The notes: generated by a model not told the origin, from the sequence alone. DNA of 32,546 nucleotides from a bacterium (GCA_012517375.1 JAAYVC010000043.1:1-32546), one strand, 5' to 3'. Counted from the stretch's first letter, positions 9,041 to 17,203 are shown. Numbers and translations: made by a program.

Positions 9041-9337
9041 CTAAAAGAGACCAGGCAAGGGCATGCCGATGATTTTCTGCATTTCTTCTTTTGCTTTTTC
9101 CTGGGCTTTACGTTTTGCTTCATTTACTGCCGCTATTATAAGATCCTCAAGCATATCCTTATCCTCCGCCACAATGACTTCTGGATCTATCTTGAGTTCA
9201 AGTATTATTCCGTTTCCGTCTGCCACGGCCTTAATCATACCGCCGCCCGATGTTGCCTCTCCCCTGACCGAAGTCATTATCTCAGCCATGCGTTCCTGAA
9301 GCTCCTGAGCCTTGCGCAACAGATCTGCCTGTTTCAT
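9041..9337 (-). CDS. ybaB: YbaB/EbfC-family nucleoid-associated protein
   Basis: A 98-residue dimeric DNA-binding protein of the YbaB/EbfC family. Two helices rich in charged residues (QADLLRKAQELQERMAE; NEAKRKAQEKAKEEMQKI) flank a beta-sheet with the conserved GGGMIKAVADGNG and LKIDPEV, and the end is MPLPGLF. The ATG overlaps the dnaX stop codon (ATGA). In many bacteria it lies between dnaX and recR, as here. Confidence 0.95.
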   Translation of the reverse strand: MKQADLLRKAQELQERMAEIMTSVRGEATSGGGMIKAVADGNGIILELKIDPEVIVAEDKDMLEDLIIAAVNEAKRKAQEKAKEEMQKIIGMPLPGLF

Positions 9338-10917
9338 CTAATGATTTCTCCTTTAAATATATCCAGGATATCGTCAACGCTGGTGTTTTCCATCTTCTTC
9401 GCATCGGTTTTTTCTTCTTCCTTCTCTAGGATCTCGAAAACCAATCGCACTCTCCTGTTCGCAATCTCCGAAAATCTTCTTTCAAGATCATTTTTATCGT
9501 GTTCAATAATATCAAGATTGAATTTCGACCCGGTAATACCGATATGTAGAGTATTTTCGTTTTCTTGCAGCAGTGCGGATGAATTCAGCGCAAGTGTAAG
9601 GAAGGACTGTTCTTGTGATAATTCAACGAGAAAAGACTTCCACAGAGATGACAAGGATGATGGCTTTCCCGGTTCCTCTTTTTTTGTTGCAAGCTGCTCA
9701 CCCTTTTCTGTTTCATGTTCTTGCTTAGAGGTTTCCTTTGAACCGGAAGGCGTATCGGTTTCCGGTTCTTCCTTTACCGGGGACGGGTTGCTTCGCGGTG
9801 TTTGAGGAGGGTTTATTTTTTGATGCGCCTGATTTTGTTCGTTATCCGTGTAGAGGAGGGAAAGCGATATCGTTTCAATCAATATTGTTTTTTCGAGGCT
9901 TTTCTTGAAGACTTCTTCGGCTCTTAAAAAACGTTCAAGAATTTTTGCGAGGTTTTTTGGATGATGATTTTCGGCCTCCGATAAAGCTTCTGATCCCAAA
10001 ACTCCGAAATCATCCTTGTTTATTCCTAATCGATATAGAAGCAGGCTCCTTATAAAACGGATCAGACCGAAATAGTACTCCGCAACATCGTAACCTTGTT
10101 TGAATATTTCTTCCAGGAAGAGGAGGATCTCTTTCTCTGAGCCTCCTCTTAATACCTTCAAGAAACCTACGAATCTTTCCTGAGGAACAATGCCAAGGAG
10201 TTCCGTGACATCCAGAGCGGTTATTCTGCCTTCCTTGAAGGTAGTGATTTGTTCAAGAACGCTTTCTGCGTCTCTAAGCCCGCCGTCAGCTATCTCTGAA
10301 ATGAGCGCGATAGCATCCTTGTCTAAGTCAAGGTTTTCTTTCGCGATTATCATGCTTAAACGTTCAGCAATTACGTGTGCGGGGATTCGTTTGAAGTCGA
10401 ACCTCTGACACCTTGAAAGTATGGTTGCTGGAACCTTGTGCGGTTCAGTGGTGGCAAAAACGAAGATTACATGCCTTGGCGGTTCTTCAAGAGTCTTCAA
10501 AAGGGCATTGAAAGCTTCGGTCGTCAGCATATGGACTTCATCAATAATGTAGATTCGGTATCTGCCGCCCGTCGGCAAATACCGGATATTTTCTCTCAGA
10601 TCCCTTATCTGATCGATTCCTCTGTTGGATGCTCCGTCTATCTCGAGCACGTCCATGCTCTTGGAAGCAGTTATTTCGATACACGCCGAACACTGGTTGC
10701 ATGGATGAGCTCCTTGTCCCTTCTCACAGTTCAGGCTTTTTGCAAGTATTCTTGCGGTTGTGGTTTTTCCGACTCCTCTTGGTCCGGTGAAAAGGTAGGC
10801 ATGTGCGAGCTTTGATCGTTCTATTGCATTAATGAGTGTGCGTTTTATATGTTCCTGGTCGAACAACTCCTCAAAGATCTGGGGTCTGTATCGTAATGAA
10901 AATGTGCGGGGCTGCAT
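9334..10917 (-). CDS. dnaX: DNA polymerase III subunit tau/gamma
   Basis: The clamp-loader ATPase, 527 residues when started at the ATG at 10917 (family start RTFSLRYRPQIFEEL; GGGAG lies 9 nt upstream). An earlier in-frame start at 10974 would run into the SRP RNA gene and is rejected. Domains: Walker A GPRGVGKTTT (45-54), zinc finger with C66, C75, C78 and C81, Walker B IIDEVHML, sensor LSRCQRFDF, then the clamp-loader collar and a low-complexity, acidic-basic linker (NPSPVKEEPETDTPS onward) before the C-terminal tau domain. A seven-A slippery run in the linker may yield a shorter gamma form (see separate entry). It sits directly downstream of the SRP RNA gene and is translationally coupled to ybaB. 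Confidence 0.96.
   Translation of the reverse strand: MQPRTFSLRYRPQIFEELFDQEHIKRTLINAIERSKLAHAYLFTGPRGVGKTTTARILAKSLNCEKGQGAHPCNQCSACIEITASKSMDVLEIDGASNRGIDQIRDLRENIRYLPTGGRYRIYIIDEVHMLTTEAFNALLKTLEEPPRHVIFVFATTEPHKVPATILSRCQRFDFKRIPAHVIAERLSMIIAKENLDLDKDAIALISEIADGGLRDAESVLEQITTFKEGRITALDVTELLGIVPQERFVGFLKVLRGGSEKEILLFLEEIFKQGYDVAEYYFGLIRFIRSLLLYRLGINKDDFGVLGSEALSEAENHHPKNLAKILERFLRAEEVFKKSLEKTILIETISLSLLYTDNEQNQAHQKINPPQTPRSNPSPVKEEPETDTPSGSKETSKQEHETEKGEQLATKKEEPGKPSSLSSLWKSFLVELSQEQSFLTLALNSSALLQENENTLHIGITGSKFNLDIIEHDKNDLERRFSEIANRRVRLVFEILEKEEEKTDAKKMENTSVDDILDIFKGEIIR
9679..9704 (-). promoter_or_regulatory. Candidate programmed -1 frameshift site in dnaX (gamma formation)
   Basis: In frame the codons read ACA AAA AAA GAG, so seven A residues (9685-9679) form an A-AAA-AAA slippery heptamer. 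An internal Shine-Dalgarno-like AGGGTGAG lies at 9704-9697, 11 nt before the run, as in E. coli, where AGGGAG precedes A-AAA-AAG by about the same distance. A -1 slip after codon 413 adds 18 residues and meets a TGA at 9625-9623, giving a product of about 431 residues that lacks the tau-specific C-terminus. No convincing downstream hairpin was found. Whether frameshifting (or polymerase slippage) occurs is inference. Confidence 0.5.
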
Positions 10918-10945
10918 CTCAAGAGACTCCCGTATATGACATTCC

Positions 10946-11213
10946 GGCCGTGCGGCACTTTCGACCGCATACAAAGGCTCCTTTTATATAGATAAACTCC
11001 AACCAGGCTGCCTTTGCACCGCCAAGAATGCCACTTACCGTTGCTTCCTTCCAGACCTGGCGGGGTTTGCGGGAGTTGGCGAACAAAGACCCAATCTTCA
11101 ACGTCCAGCTATACATAAGAAAATCCTTTTTCTGCAGCCTCATAGTGCCCTTCAGCCTCGCGTATGGCGGGTTTCGAGTTCAGGAGACCGCCAGCCTCCC
11201 GCCTAGCACGGCC
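10946..11213 (-). ncRNA. ffs: Signal recognition particle RNA, large bacterial type
   Basis: The minus strand carries the SRP RNA signature CCAGGTCTGGAAGGAAGCA (around 11061-11043), which is the Ffh-binding helix 8 apical region, followed by GGTAAG. The 5' part reads GGCCGTGCTAGGCGGGAGG and then an Alu-domain-like CTCCTGAAC, as in the roughly 270-nt RNAs of Thermus, Thermotoga and Bacillus. The 5' end GGCCGTGC (11213-11206) is perfectly complementary to GCACGGCC (10953-10946), which closes the molecule at about 268 nt. The gene lies between the binding-protein gene (8 nt away) and dnaX, the scr-dnaX-ybaB-recR order known from Firmicutes. No separate promoter was recognised. Ends are good to within a few bases. 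Confidence 0.93.
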
Positions 11214-11221
11214 TGAAATCA

Positions 11222-12208
11222 CTACTCTCTCAAATCCTCTCTCGGCACCAGAATCTTCTTCTCTGTTATGTTGATGCTTTTAAGTACTCCGTAAATCTCG
11301 TATTTGTCTGAAAGATCTTGAATTGTTGCGGCATCCATGTCCTGAGCCCTAACTATCTCCGTTAAGTTCATGTTTGAGGTAACCTTCGGATCGGAAATAC
11401 CTAGCGTCTTTGCTGCAAAAATGCGCGCTGAATCGCTTTCCTTTCCAATCCTGTCGTAGGTCATCTCCATTCCTTTGTTGACTCGTACGACGGCAAGCTT
11501 GTGCTCCTTAAGGTATTTAGGAGTGACAAAAAGACCCGATCCCCAGTAAGGAGCCTTTATCCACTTGGGCATCATTGCGCCTTCATCGTAGGGTTTTCCG
11601 AACTTCCCTAGCGCTTCGGTGAAGTACGGTTCAAGAGCGTAAATCAAATCCACTTCGCCGGACTCAAGCGCCGGAATAAGCTTGTCCTTTGGGTAGAGCT
11701 TAATGGTTATCTTGGACGCGTTCAGTTGAGCCGAACCAATGATCGCTTTCATGGGCAGTTCCGTTAAAGCGCTTACACCTATCTTTTTTCCTTCAAGGTC
11801 GGTTATCTTATCAAGCTTTACGCCTTTTCGCGCGAATATCCCGTCCTGGGGTGCGCCGACCTTGAACTCCTCCGAAAGTATGCAGCGCAGGGTGTCTTTC
11901 GGATGCTCATCCATCCAACGCAGCGCTTCCGGCCAAGGCATAAGGGCGAATTGAATCTTGCCCTGATTGAGATCGTCAAGTGCCTGCTTGGGATTATCCA
12001 TAACGATGATTTTTGCTTTCACCTTGACATCCTGACTCGGGAAGATGCTGCTCTTCGCTTCAGCGTAAGTTATGGATGCGGCGGAAAGGGAAGGCTCAAC
12101 AGCTATGGTTACTTCCACAGGCTGAGCGTACTTGACCATCGGCACTATCAATATGGTCAGAAGAACCGCCACCAGAACAACAATAACTGCAGTCAGTAAA
12201 TGCTTCAT
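11222..12208 (-). CDS. Periplasmic substrate-binding protein, NMT1/THI5 (SsuA/TauA) type, orphan
   Basis: A 328-residue protein with an N-terminal membrane anchor or signal (LLTAVIVVLVAVLLTILIV). It has the two-lobe binding protein pattern of the NMT1/THI5-like family: a lobe-1 stretch with LDDLNQGKIQFALMPWPEAL, the hinge LEGKKIGVSALTELP, and ALESGEVDLIYALEPYF with the typical ESGEVDA-like core. Family members bind sulfonates, nitrate, bicarbonate or thiamine precursors; the ligand here cannot be told. No ABC permease or ATPase gene is nearby, which is odd for this family. Its ATG overlaps the stop of the TPR gene (ATGA), with GGAG close upstream. Confidence 0.8.
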   Translation of the reverse strand: MKHLLTAVIVVLVAVLLTILIVPMVKYAQPVEVTIAVEPSLSAASITYAEAKSSIFPSQDVKVKAKIIVMDNPKQALDDLNQGKIQFALMPWPEALRWMDEHPKDTLRCILSEEFKVGAPQDGIFARKGVKLDKITDLEGKKIGVSALTELPMKAIIGSAQLNASKITIKLYPKDKLIPALESGEVDLIYALEPYFTEALGKFGKPYDEGAMMPKWIKAPYWGSGLFVTPKYLKEHKLAVVRVNKGMEMTYDRIGKESDSARIFAAKTLGISDPKVTSNMNLTEIVRAQDMDAATIQDLSDKYEIYGVLKSINITEKKILVPREDLRE

Positions 12209-13452
12209 TGGTTATCTCCTTGCTTGCTTAGTTCCTGGGCTCTTTTGTAAGCTTCTGATGCTTTCTGCAAATCTCCCTTTTCCCGCCAGTAGACGGTTAA
12301 ATTCAGATAAACGTCGGGGTTTTCATTGTCTAGTTCCTCTGCCTTGAAAAGGAACTCCCCTGCTTTATCGAGGTCCTTCGTTTCGTCTTTCAAATAGCAT
12401 ATACCAAGGTAGAGGTAAATTGTGGGATTAGGATTTAGTGTGTCGATGGATTTTTCAAAATAGACAATCGCGTTTTTATAGTCCCTGAGATAAAAGTAAT
12501 TGAAACCCTTGTACCACGCGGCGTCCGTATTTTCAGTATCAAACTCCAGTGCATTAGAGAACGCGGTATCAGCTTCTGGATATTTTTTCGTCCAGAAGTA
12601 CGCCTGTCCCAGATAGGAATATGCTACCGAAGTTTCGTGCCTTTGTGCGATATATCCGCTTCTCCATTTAAGGAAGTTCTTTGCCTGCGGAGGAAGGAAA
12701 CCTATGTTTGAAACGAGGAAGTTTTCTTTTTCAGCAGGAGGTACGCTGTCCTTTGCCGATTCCATGCTGTCGAGCGAAGCGAGTACAGGATGAATCTCTT
12801 CTATCTTCCTTTCCAATTGAGATGCAATCTTTTCTTCTAGCTCGCCAAGCTCTTTTTTGTAAGCGGCTATGGCGTCATTGAAATATTCTATCGATTTTTC
12901 GTATTCTTCCTTGCTAAGCGATACACGAGCCTTTATGTATGGAACCTGGGGAGAGGCAGGTACGACTTTTTCCAAATCTTCGGCGACTTTAATAGCTTCA
13001 TCGCCTTTATCGTTTTGCAGGTAAAAGCGACCCAGAAGAACGTAGTCGAAGGTTTCTTTTGGGTCTAATTCGATGCCTTTCTTTAGGAAAATCACAACGG
13101 TATCCTGCATTAGAGTATCATCGAAGAGGTCTATGGCACCGTATCTGAATGCTATCTTAGCTAAAGCGATACCTTCTTCATCATTCCTGATAATATTACC
13201 GGTCGGGTCTGAGTCCAGCGCGTGTAAAAAAGCTCTTGCGGCCTCGACCGGATTGTTAAGGCGAACACTTGCTTTTCCATGCCAGAAGTATGCCTCTTCG
13301 GCAGAAGAACCTGATAGCGCCTTGATGAACAGAGCGTCTGCTTTTTCATATCGACCATCCCTGTAATGTATCTTTCCCCCCTCAATATTGGGATCCTTGG
13401 CAAATGCCGTAGCTATTAATCCGATCACTAAAAGACCAAAAGCTCGTTTCAT
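12205..13452 (-). CDS. Exported TPR-repeat protein
   Basis: A 415-residue protein with a cleavable signal peptide (LLVIGLIATAFA, cut after AFA). It carries N-terminal TPR units (GRYEKADALFIKAL; NPVEAARAFLHALD; GDEAIKVAEDLEKV), a central charged coiled coil (about 195-230) and C-terminal TPR units (YSYLGQAYFWTKKYPEADTAF; AWYKGFNYFYLRDYKNAIVYF; YLNLTVYWREKGDLQKASEAY). It probably acts as a periplasmic scaffold. Its start overlaps the trmI stop (TAATG) and a strong AGGAGG sits inside the end of trmI. Function beyond protein binding is unknown. Confidence 0.85.
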   Translation of the reverse strand: MKRAFGLLVIGLIATAFAKDPNIEGGKIHYRDGRYEKADALFIKALSGSSAEEAYFWHGKASVRLNNPVEAARAFLHALDSDPTGNIIRNDEEGIALAKIAFRYGAIDLFDDTLMQDTVVIFLKKGIELDPKETFDYVLLGRFYLQNDKGDEAIKVAEDLEKVVPASPQVPYIKARVSLSKEEYEKSIEYFNDAIAAYKKELGELEEKIASQLERKIEEIHPVLASLDSMESAKDSVPPAEKENFLVSNIGFLPPQAKNFLKWRSGYIAQRHETSVAYSYLGQAYFWTKKYPEADTAFSNALEFDTENTDAAWYKGFNYFYLRDYKNAIVYFEKSIDTLNPNPTIYLYLGICYLKDETKDLDKAGEFLFKAEELDNENPDVYLNLTVYWREKGDLQKASEAYKRAQELSKQGDNQ

Positions 13453-14324
13453 TATTCCTCCTGAGCTTTGTTTATTACTTTTGTTAGTTTATCATTTGAG
13501 AACGAATTGTCAATACTTTCGTCTCCTTGAGAACTTACGGCGGTTACAGTCGTATTCCCTGGCTTATCGGCAAATGCCAAATAGGCCGTGTGGGATATCA
13601 TTCTTTCGTTGGGTCTTGAACCTTGTTCCCTTATTTTCATTTCTCTTACAAGGATTTCAACGGTTTCAAAACGCACGAATCCGTACTTTTGAAGAGCCTT
13701 ACGAGTTTCCTGTAGCTGCTCGGTAGTTGGACTCAACGATACCCATCTTCCGGCAGGTGCAAGAGCTGTCGCTGCATGAGGAACAATGTTCCACGGCTCC
13801 GGTACATCTACTATACACACATCAGCGTCACTTGTGTCAAAGCCTTCCCTCTCAACATCCCTCAACTTGAAAGTCACGAACCCACTGACCTTTAGTCTGT
13901 CGCAGTTTCGTTTTGCTAGTTCAAGGAACTCCGGTCGTCTTTCAAAGGAGTACACGTGCCCGTCGGGCTGCACATATTTAGCAAGGATAAAAGTAAATGC
14001 CCCAGAACCTGACCCTACTTCGACTACTTTTGTTCCTTGAGATATCGAAGCACGGAGAAGAATATAAGCGACGTCCTTGGGATACGCGATAGTTGTGCGG
14101 CGTTCTATCCCTTTCATAAGATCGGCAAAAGACGGTTTGAGAAGAGCAAAATCGAAATTCATATGGGTTCTTACGGTATTACCGTACTCAGCGCCGACGA
14201 TATCGTTCCAGGGAATGCGGCCCTTGTGGCACTCAAAGTCGCCTTTTTCCTGAACCTTACGCAGGTAACTCAGTCTTTCATCGTGATAAAAGAGTATCGT
14301 ATCCCCAAGTTCTATTCGTGCCAT
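13452..14324 (-). CDS. trmI: tRNA (adenine-58-N1)-methyltransferase TrmI-like
   Basis: A 290-residue SAM-dependent methyltransferase. The N-terminal beta domain carries GDFECHKGRIPWNDIVGAEYG, and the Rossmann part has the SAM loop VEVGSGSGAF followed by VYSFERRPEFLELAKRN and the DVEREGFD/ADVCIVDVPEPW catalytic-side motif, as in bacterial TrmI, which makes m1A58 in tRNA. The ATG at 14324 is chosen because the family starts MARIELGDTI; a longer reading frame to 14438 would lie inside the kinase gene. It overlaps the kinase stop by 13 nt. A short, Ser/Asn-rich C-terminal tail is not part of the family core. Confidence 0.9.
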   Translation of the reverse strand: MARIELGDTILFYHDERLSYLRKVQEKGDFECHKGRIPWNDIVGAEYGNTVRTHMNFDFALLKPSFADLMKGIERRTTIAYPKDVAYILLRASISQGTKVVEVGSGSGAFTFILAKYVQPDGHVYSFERRPEFLELAKRNCDRLKVSGFVTFKLRDVEREGFDTSDADVCIVDVPEPWNIVPHAATALAPAGRWVSLSPTTEQLQETRKALQKYGFVRFETVEILVREMKIREQGSRPNERMISHTAYLAFADKPGNTTVTAVSSQGDESIDNSFSNDKLTKVINKAQEE

Positions 14325-15475
14325 AGCGGTAAAGTAATAGACATGACAGTCTTGCCAGGTTTGGATTGCTTGACCTTCAATTTGCCTTTGTGCAACTGTT
14401 CTACAACCCTTTTTGAGAGCGCCAGGCCTATTCCCCATCCGTGTTTTTTTGTTGAAAACCCAGTGCGGAATACCTCCCTGGTGTGTCCGGGTCGTATGCC
14501 TGAACCGGTATCCGTTACAGTAATCTCATAATTATGAGATTTATCTTGTATTCCTGCTGTTATTGTTATGGATCCTTGCTTGCGGCCGATGGCATCTATA
14601 CCATTGCGGATAAGGTTTTCAAGAACCCACGAAACAAGGGTTGGATCCAGCAGAAGTTTGCTGTTTTCCTTAATCTCAGTTATGAATTCGATCTTGGCTG
14701 GCGCACGATGACGCATGAAATCGGCGGTGTGAACAATTAAAGGCTCGATATCATTGGGTTCCAAATGCGGCTTGTCACCAATCCTCGCGAACCTGTCAAT
14801 TATTTCTCTTATCCTTTCAATGTCTGTATGCATCTCGTCAGACGCTTCTTTATTGAGCTTTGACTTGATGAGTTCGACCCAACCCATTAACGAGGAAACA
14901 GGTGTTCCAAGCTGATGGGCGGCCTCACGAGCAAGGGCAACCCACAGCCTGTCCTGCTCTCTCTTCGCTGAAGCGAAAATGAAAACAAAACCGAGTATCA
15001 CGAATAGAATGATGAAGAATGCCTGTATTACCGGAAAATAACGCAACATTGTCCAGGATTCTGGCAGTCCGTAATGTAGAATGCTTAAAGTTAAGGTATC
15101 TTTACTGGAGCTGTCAGTATCTATGATTGCACGAATGGGTATTGGCTCTCTTTCCCTGTCGAGTTTTTCAACGAAAGCAGGTAGTGCAGAAGGAGTTGTG
15201 TCTTTCGCCGGCACATTGCGGAAGCTTTGCGGTGCGCCTTCAGTATCCGTTATCACGACGGGAAAATCAATCTTGCTTACTATCTCTTCGAATATCACGT
15301 TTTCAAGGGCTGCCGAGCTTTCAGGACTTGTAACATAGCTTGCGTATAATCTCGAACGCAAGAGTGTTTCCTCTTCCAATTGTTTTAAGAGTCTTTGGGA
15401 GAAAAAAGCCCAAAGACCTGCCAGGATTATCAGTCCGGCAACAGCGTATATCTGCAGAAAGCTTCGAAGGTTCAA
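14312..15475 (-). CDS. Orphan sensor histidine kinase with two membrane segments
   Basis: A 387-residue kinase starting at TTG (TTGA overlap with the previous stop). Transmembrane segments lie at about 8-27 and 146-169 and frame a roughly 115-residue periplasmic sensor. No HAMP or PAS domain is visible. The H-box AREAAHQLGTP holds the phospho-accepting H187; the N-box is ENLIRNGIDAIG; the ATP lid has TDTGSGI and GFSTKKHGWGIGLALS. The HQLGTPVSSLMGW variant of the H-box is common in Bacteroidota-like kinases. No response regulator is adjacent; the gene sits between a GT9-like gene and trmI. The signal is unknown. Confidence 0.92.
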   Translation of the reverse strand: MNLRSFLQIYAVAGLIILAGLWAFFSQRLLKQLEEETLLRSRLYASYVTSPESSAALENVIFEEIVSKIDFPVVITDTEGAPQSFRNVPAKDTTPSALPAFVEKLDREREPIPIRAIIDTDSSSKDTLTLSILHYGLPESWTMLRYFPVIQAFFIILFVILGFVFIFASAKREQDRLWVALAREAAHQLGTPVSSLMGWVELIKSKLNKEASDEMHTDIERIREIIDRFARIGDKPHLEPNDIEPLIVHTADFMRHRAPAKIEFITEIKENSKLLLDPTLVSWVLENLIRNGIDAIGRKQGSITITAGIQDKSHNYEITVTDTGSGIRPGHTREVFRTGFSTKKHGWGIGLALSKRVVEQLHKGKLKVKQSKPGKTVMSITLPLWHE

Positions 15476-16395
15476 ATGATGATGTTTTCTAAGGCCTTAA
15501 TAATAATTTCATTCGAAGGCTGCTGATTATGCTGAAGCGGCAACAATTTCATGAAGGATGACTCAGGTATAAGCGATTTAAGAGAATCATCTGAAGAGAA
15601 AACGACGGAGGGGATTTCGAACAAATAGGCCAGTTCAAAGTTTCTGTCGATTCCGCCGATGTAAGCGGAGGCCGACGCAAAAAGCGCTGCTTTGGTATCG
15701 TCAGATTCGTTCTGCCACGCTTCAGGAGGAAAGACCATGGCCTTTTCGGAACTCAAATTGGGGATATTGATTGAAGAAAGTATATAAGGGTTTTTTCTGC
15801 CGTTGCCCTTGTCTTTAAGCCATGCCGAGGCCTTCAACTGCTGGGTATGGAGTCTTGGCGGATTGGGTTGCATCGATTCTTCGCCGGTAAGAGATCGTAA
15901 AACAAGTGAAGCTCTCTCTGTTAAGTCTGTTTCTTTTTTTGAACGGAAAAGAATATTGAAGTATGGAAAGCAGTCTTTTTCCGCACAAGCGACTCTTATT
16001 TTAGCGGAAGATAGGACCGCAATTTCAGGAAGGGGTATCGGATCAAAATCGAGCATTACATCGAACTCAGGCTTTTGGAGTTTTTCTTTTATTAGCTTGA
16101 ATGATTTTGAGCCGTACGCAGGAGTCGAGTCAATCTCTATTTTCTCGTCAAAGGTACCTGTATAAGGAAAAAGGAGCATGGATGCATCCTTGGGAACAAT
16201 TACAGTCATCCGCCTGTCCCTTTTGCATTTTTTCAATGCAATGGCGGTAAAAATCGAAAACAGGGTGTAAGGAGGGTTCTCCGCCAGTCTGACCAGAAGT
16301 CTTTTAGCCTTATTGAATTCGGCATGAACAGCGATCTCTTTCGAGAATCTGGACTTGCTGAATGCAAGATATATTGATTTAGTCAAAGAGGACAT
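15472..16395 (-). CDS. Degenerate GT9 (heptosyltransferase-like) protein of unknown function
   Basis: A 307-residue protein with a weak GT-B glycosyltransferase look. After a basic N-terminus, about residues 48-60 (FSIFTAIALKKCK) and RMTVIVPKD resemble the first Rossmann fold, FDVMLDFDP the second strand, and near the end SASAYIGGIDRNFELAYLFEIPSVV recalls the heptosyltransferase motif GxDSGxxHLAxxLGxPxV with the conserved G-N/D-S-G lost. It may be inactive as a transferase or a distant relative. It is the first gene of the minus-strand run; a promoter ends 5 nt before its ATG. Assignment to GT9 is tentative. Confidence 0.5.
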   Translation of the reverse strand: MSSLTKSIYLAFSKSRFSKEIAVHAEFNKAKRLLVRLAENPPYTLFSIFTAIALKKCKRDRRMTVIVPKDASMLLFPYTGTFDEKIEIDSTPAYGSKSFKLIKEKLQKPEFDVMLDFDPIPLPEIAVLSSAKIRVACAEKDCFPYFNILFRSKKETDLTERASLVLRSLTGEESMQPNPPRLHTQQLKASAWLKDKGNGRKNPYILSSINIPNLSSEKAMVFPPEAWQNESDDTKAALFASASAYIGGIDRNFELAYLFEIPSVVFSSDDSLKSLIPESSFMKLLPLQHNQQPSNEIIIKALENIII

Positions 16396-16400
16396 ATACT

Positions 16401-16428
16401 AGTCTAAGTAAAAACCACCTCATGTCAA
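16401..16428 (-). promoter_or_regulatory. Promoter of the minus-strand operon starting at 16395, leaderless geometry
   Basis: Minus strand: TTGACA at 16428-16423, 16-bp spacer, TAGACT at 16406-16401, then 5 nt to the ATG at 16395. No Shine-Dalgarno is possible in a transcript starting there. It probably drives the overlapping genes down to at least 11222 and perhaps the SRP RNA and dnaX genes too. Confidence 0.7.
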
Positions 16429-16567
16429 TATTATTGATTTGATATTAATAATGCATTAAAGCGGGAAGTTAGTTTCATTGACAGCGTCTTTAATCTTTCT
16501 GCGGAAAAGTGATTTCACCATCTCTGTTGATTAGCAAGTTTGAATTTGGAGAAACGCTTTGTGCCTA

Positions 16568-16595
16568 TTGACTAATTGCATTCCAGACGTACACT
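16568..16595 (+). promoter_or_regulatory. Promoter of the glutamine amidotransferase gene, leaderless geometry
   Basis: TTGACT at 16568-16573, 16-bp spacer, TACACT at 16590-16595, then 5 nt to the ATG at 16601. A longer in-frame reading from the TTG at 16559 would contain the promoter and is therefore unlikely to be used. Confidence 0.65.
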
Positions 16596-16600
16596 TTCCC

Positions 16601-17194
16601 ATGAAATTATCAGTTCTCCTCATCAATTGTTACAAGTCGGCTGATGACCAGCGCATAGAGCCTTTTTTCAACTGGCTTTCACCATATTTTGAAGTGAATA
16701 CGGTTCTTGTTGATGCGCTTTCATCTGCGGTTGTCAAGGAAGATGGAGTTATAATAAGTGGTTCGGAACATCATAGCAGTCAGGATTTGCCCCAGCAGCT
16801 CAAGGCTATTCTTTTGGAAACGGAAAAACCTCTTCTTGGCGTCTGTTACGGTCATCAGGCTCTAGCCTCAGCATGGGGTGCAAAAGTTATTAAAAAGAAA
16901 CTTATAGAAGAAGAGGAGGTCGTTCGAGTAGTGCACAGCAAAGGTATCTTGAGTAATCTCGGACTTTTCTTCAACGCTCTTGAATCTCATGCCGAGCATG
17001 TTGTTCCCGATAAGCATCTTGCAAGACACTTCGAGATTATGGCTTATTCCGATTCGTGCAAGGTTGAGGTAATCAGGCACCTAGAGCGCCCTCTTTGGGG
17101 TGTTCAGTTTCATCCGGAACGTTCTGGTCAAATGGGATTACGTCTGGCTGCGAATTTCGAAAACCTCGTGAAGTTCGTAAAGGAAAACTCTTAA
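16601..17194 (+). CDS. Class I glutamine amidotransferase domain protein
   Basis: A 197-residue stand-alone glutaminase domain of the GuaA/TrpG type. The nucleophile is C82 in LGVCYGHQAL and the rest of the triad is H171 and E173 in VQFHPE. The oxyanion-hole region is IISGSEHH (residues 51-58). No synthetase or acceptor domain is fused or adjacent, so the nitrogen acceptor is unknown; the best general match is the GMP-synthase glutaminase-like group. The start is the ATG 5 nt after the -10 box. Just 43 nt separate its stop from the next ATG, and that gap holds a new promoter. Confidence 0.85.
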   Translation: MKLSVLLINCYKSADDQRIEPFFNWLSPYFEVNTVLVDALSSAVVKEDGVIISGSEHHSSQDLPQQLKAILLETEKPLLGVCYGHQALASAWGAKVIKKKLIEEEEVVRVVHSKGILSNLGLFFNALESHAEHVVPDKHLARHFEIMAYSDSCKVEVIRHLERPLWGVQFHPERSGQMGLRLAANFENLVKFVKENS

Positions 17195-17203
17195 AACTTT
17201 ACC

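Noticed and set aside
9029-9805. Plus-strand 258-residue open frame
   Set aside because: Antisense to ybaB and dnaX, rich in Ser/Phe/Cys without domains; a shadow of the real genes.
10918-10974. N-terminal extension of DnaX to 10974
   Set aside because: It lies inside the SRP RNA gene and precedes the family start RTFSLRYRP; a GGGAG fits the ATG at 10917.
14325-14438. N-terminal extension of TrmI to 14438
   Set aside because: It reads through the end of the kinase gene in another frame and is absent from the family; MARIELGD is the usual start.
16478-16505. TTGACA at 16478-16483 as a further promoter in the divergent gap
   Set aside because: No TANNNT box lies 15-18 bp downstream; the site 16-bp on is TGCGGA.
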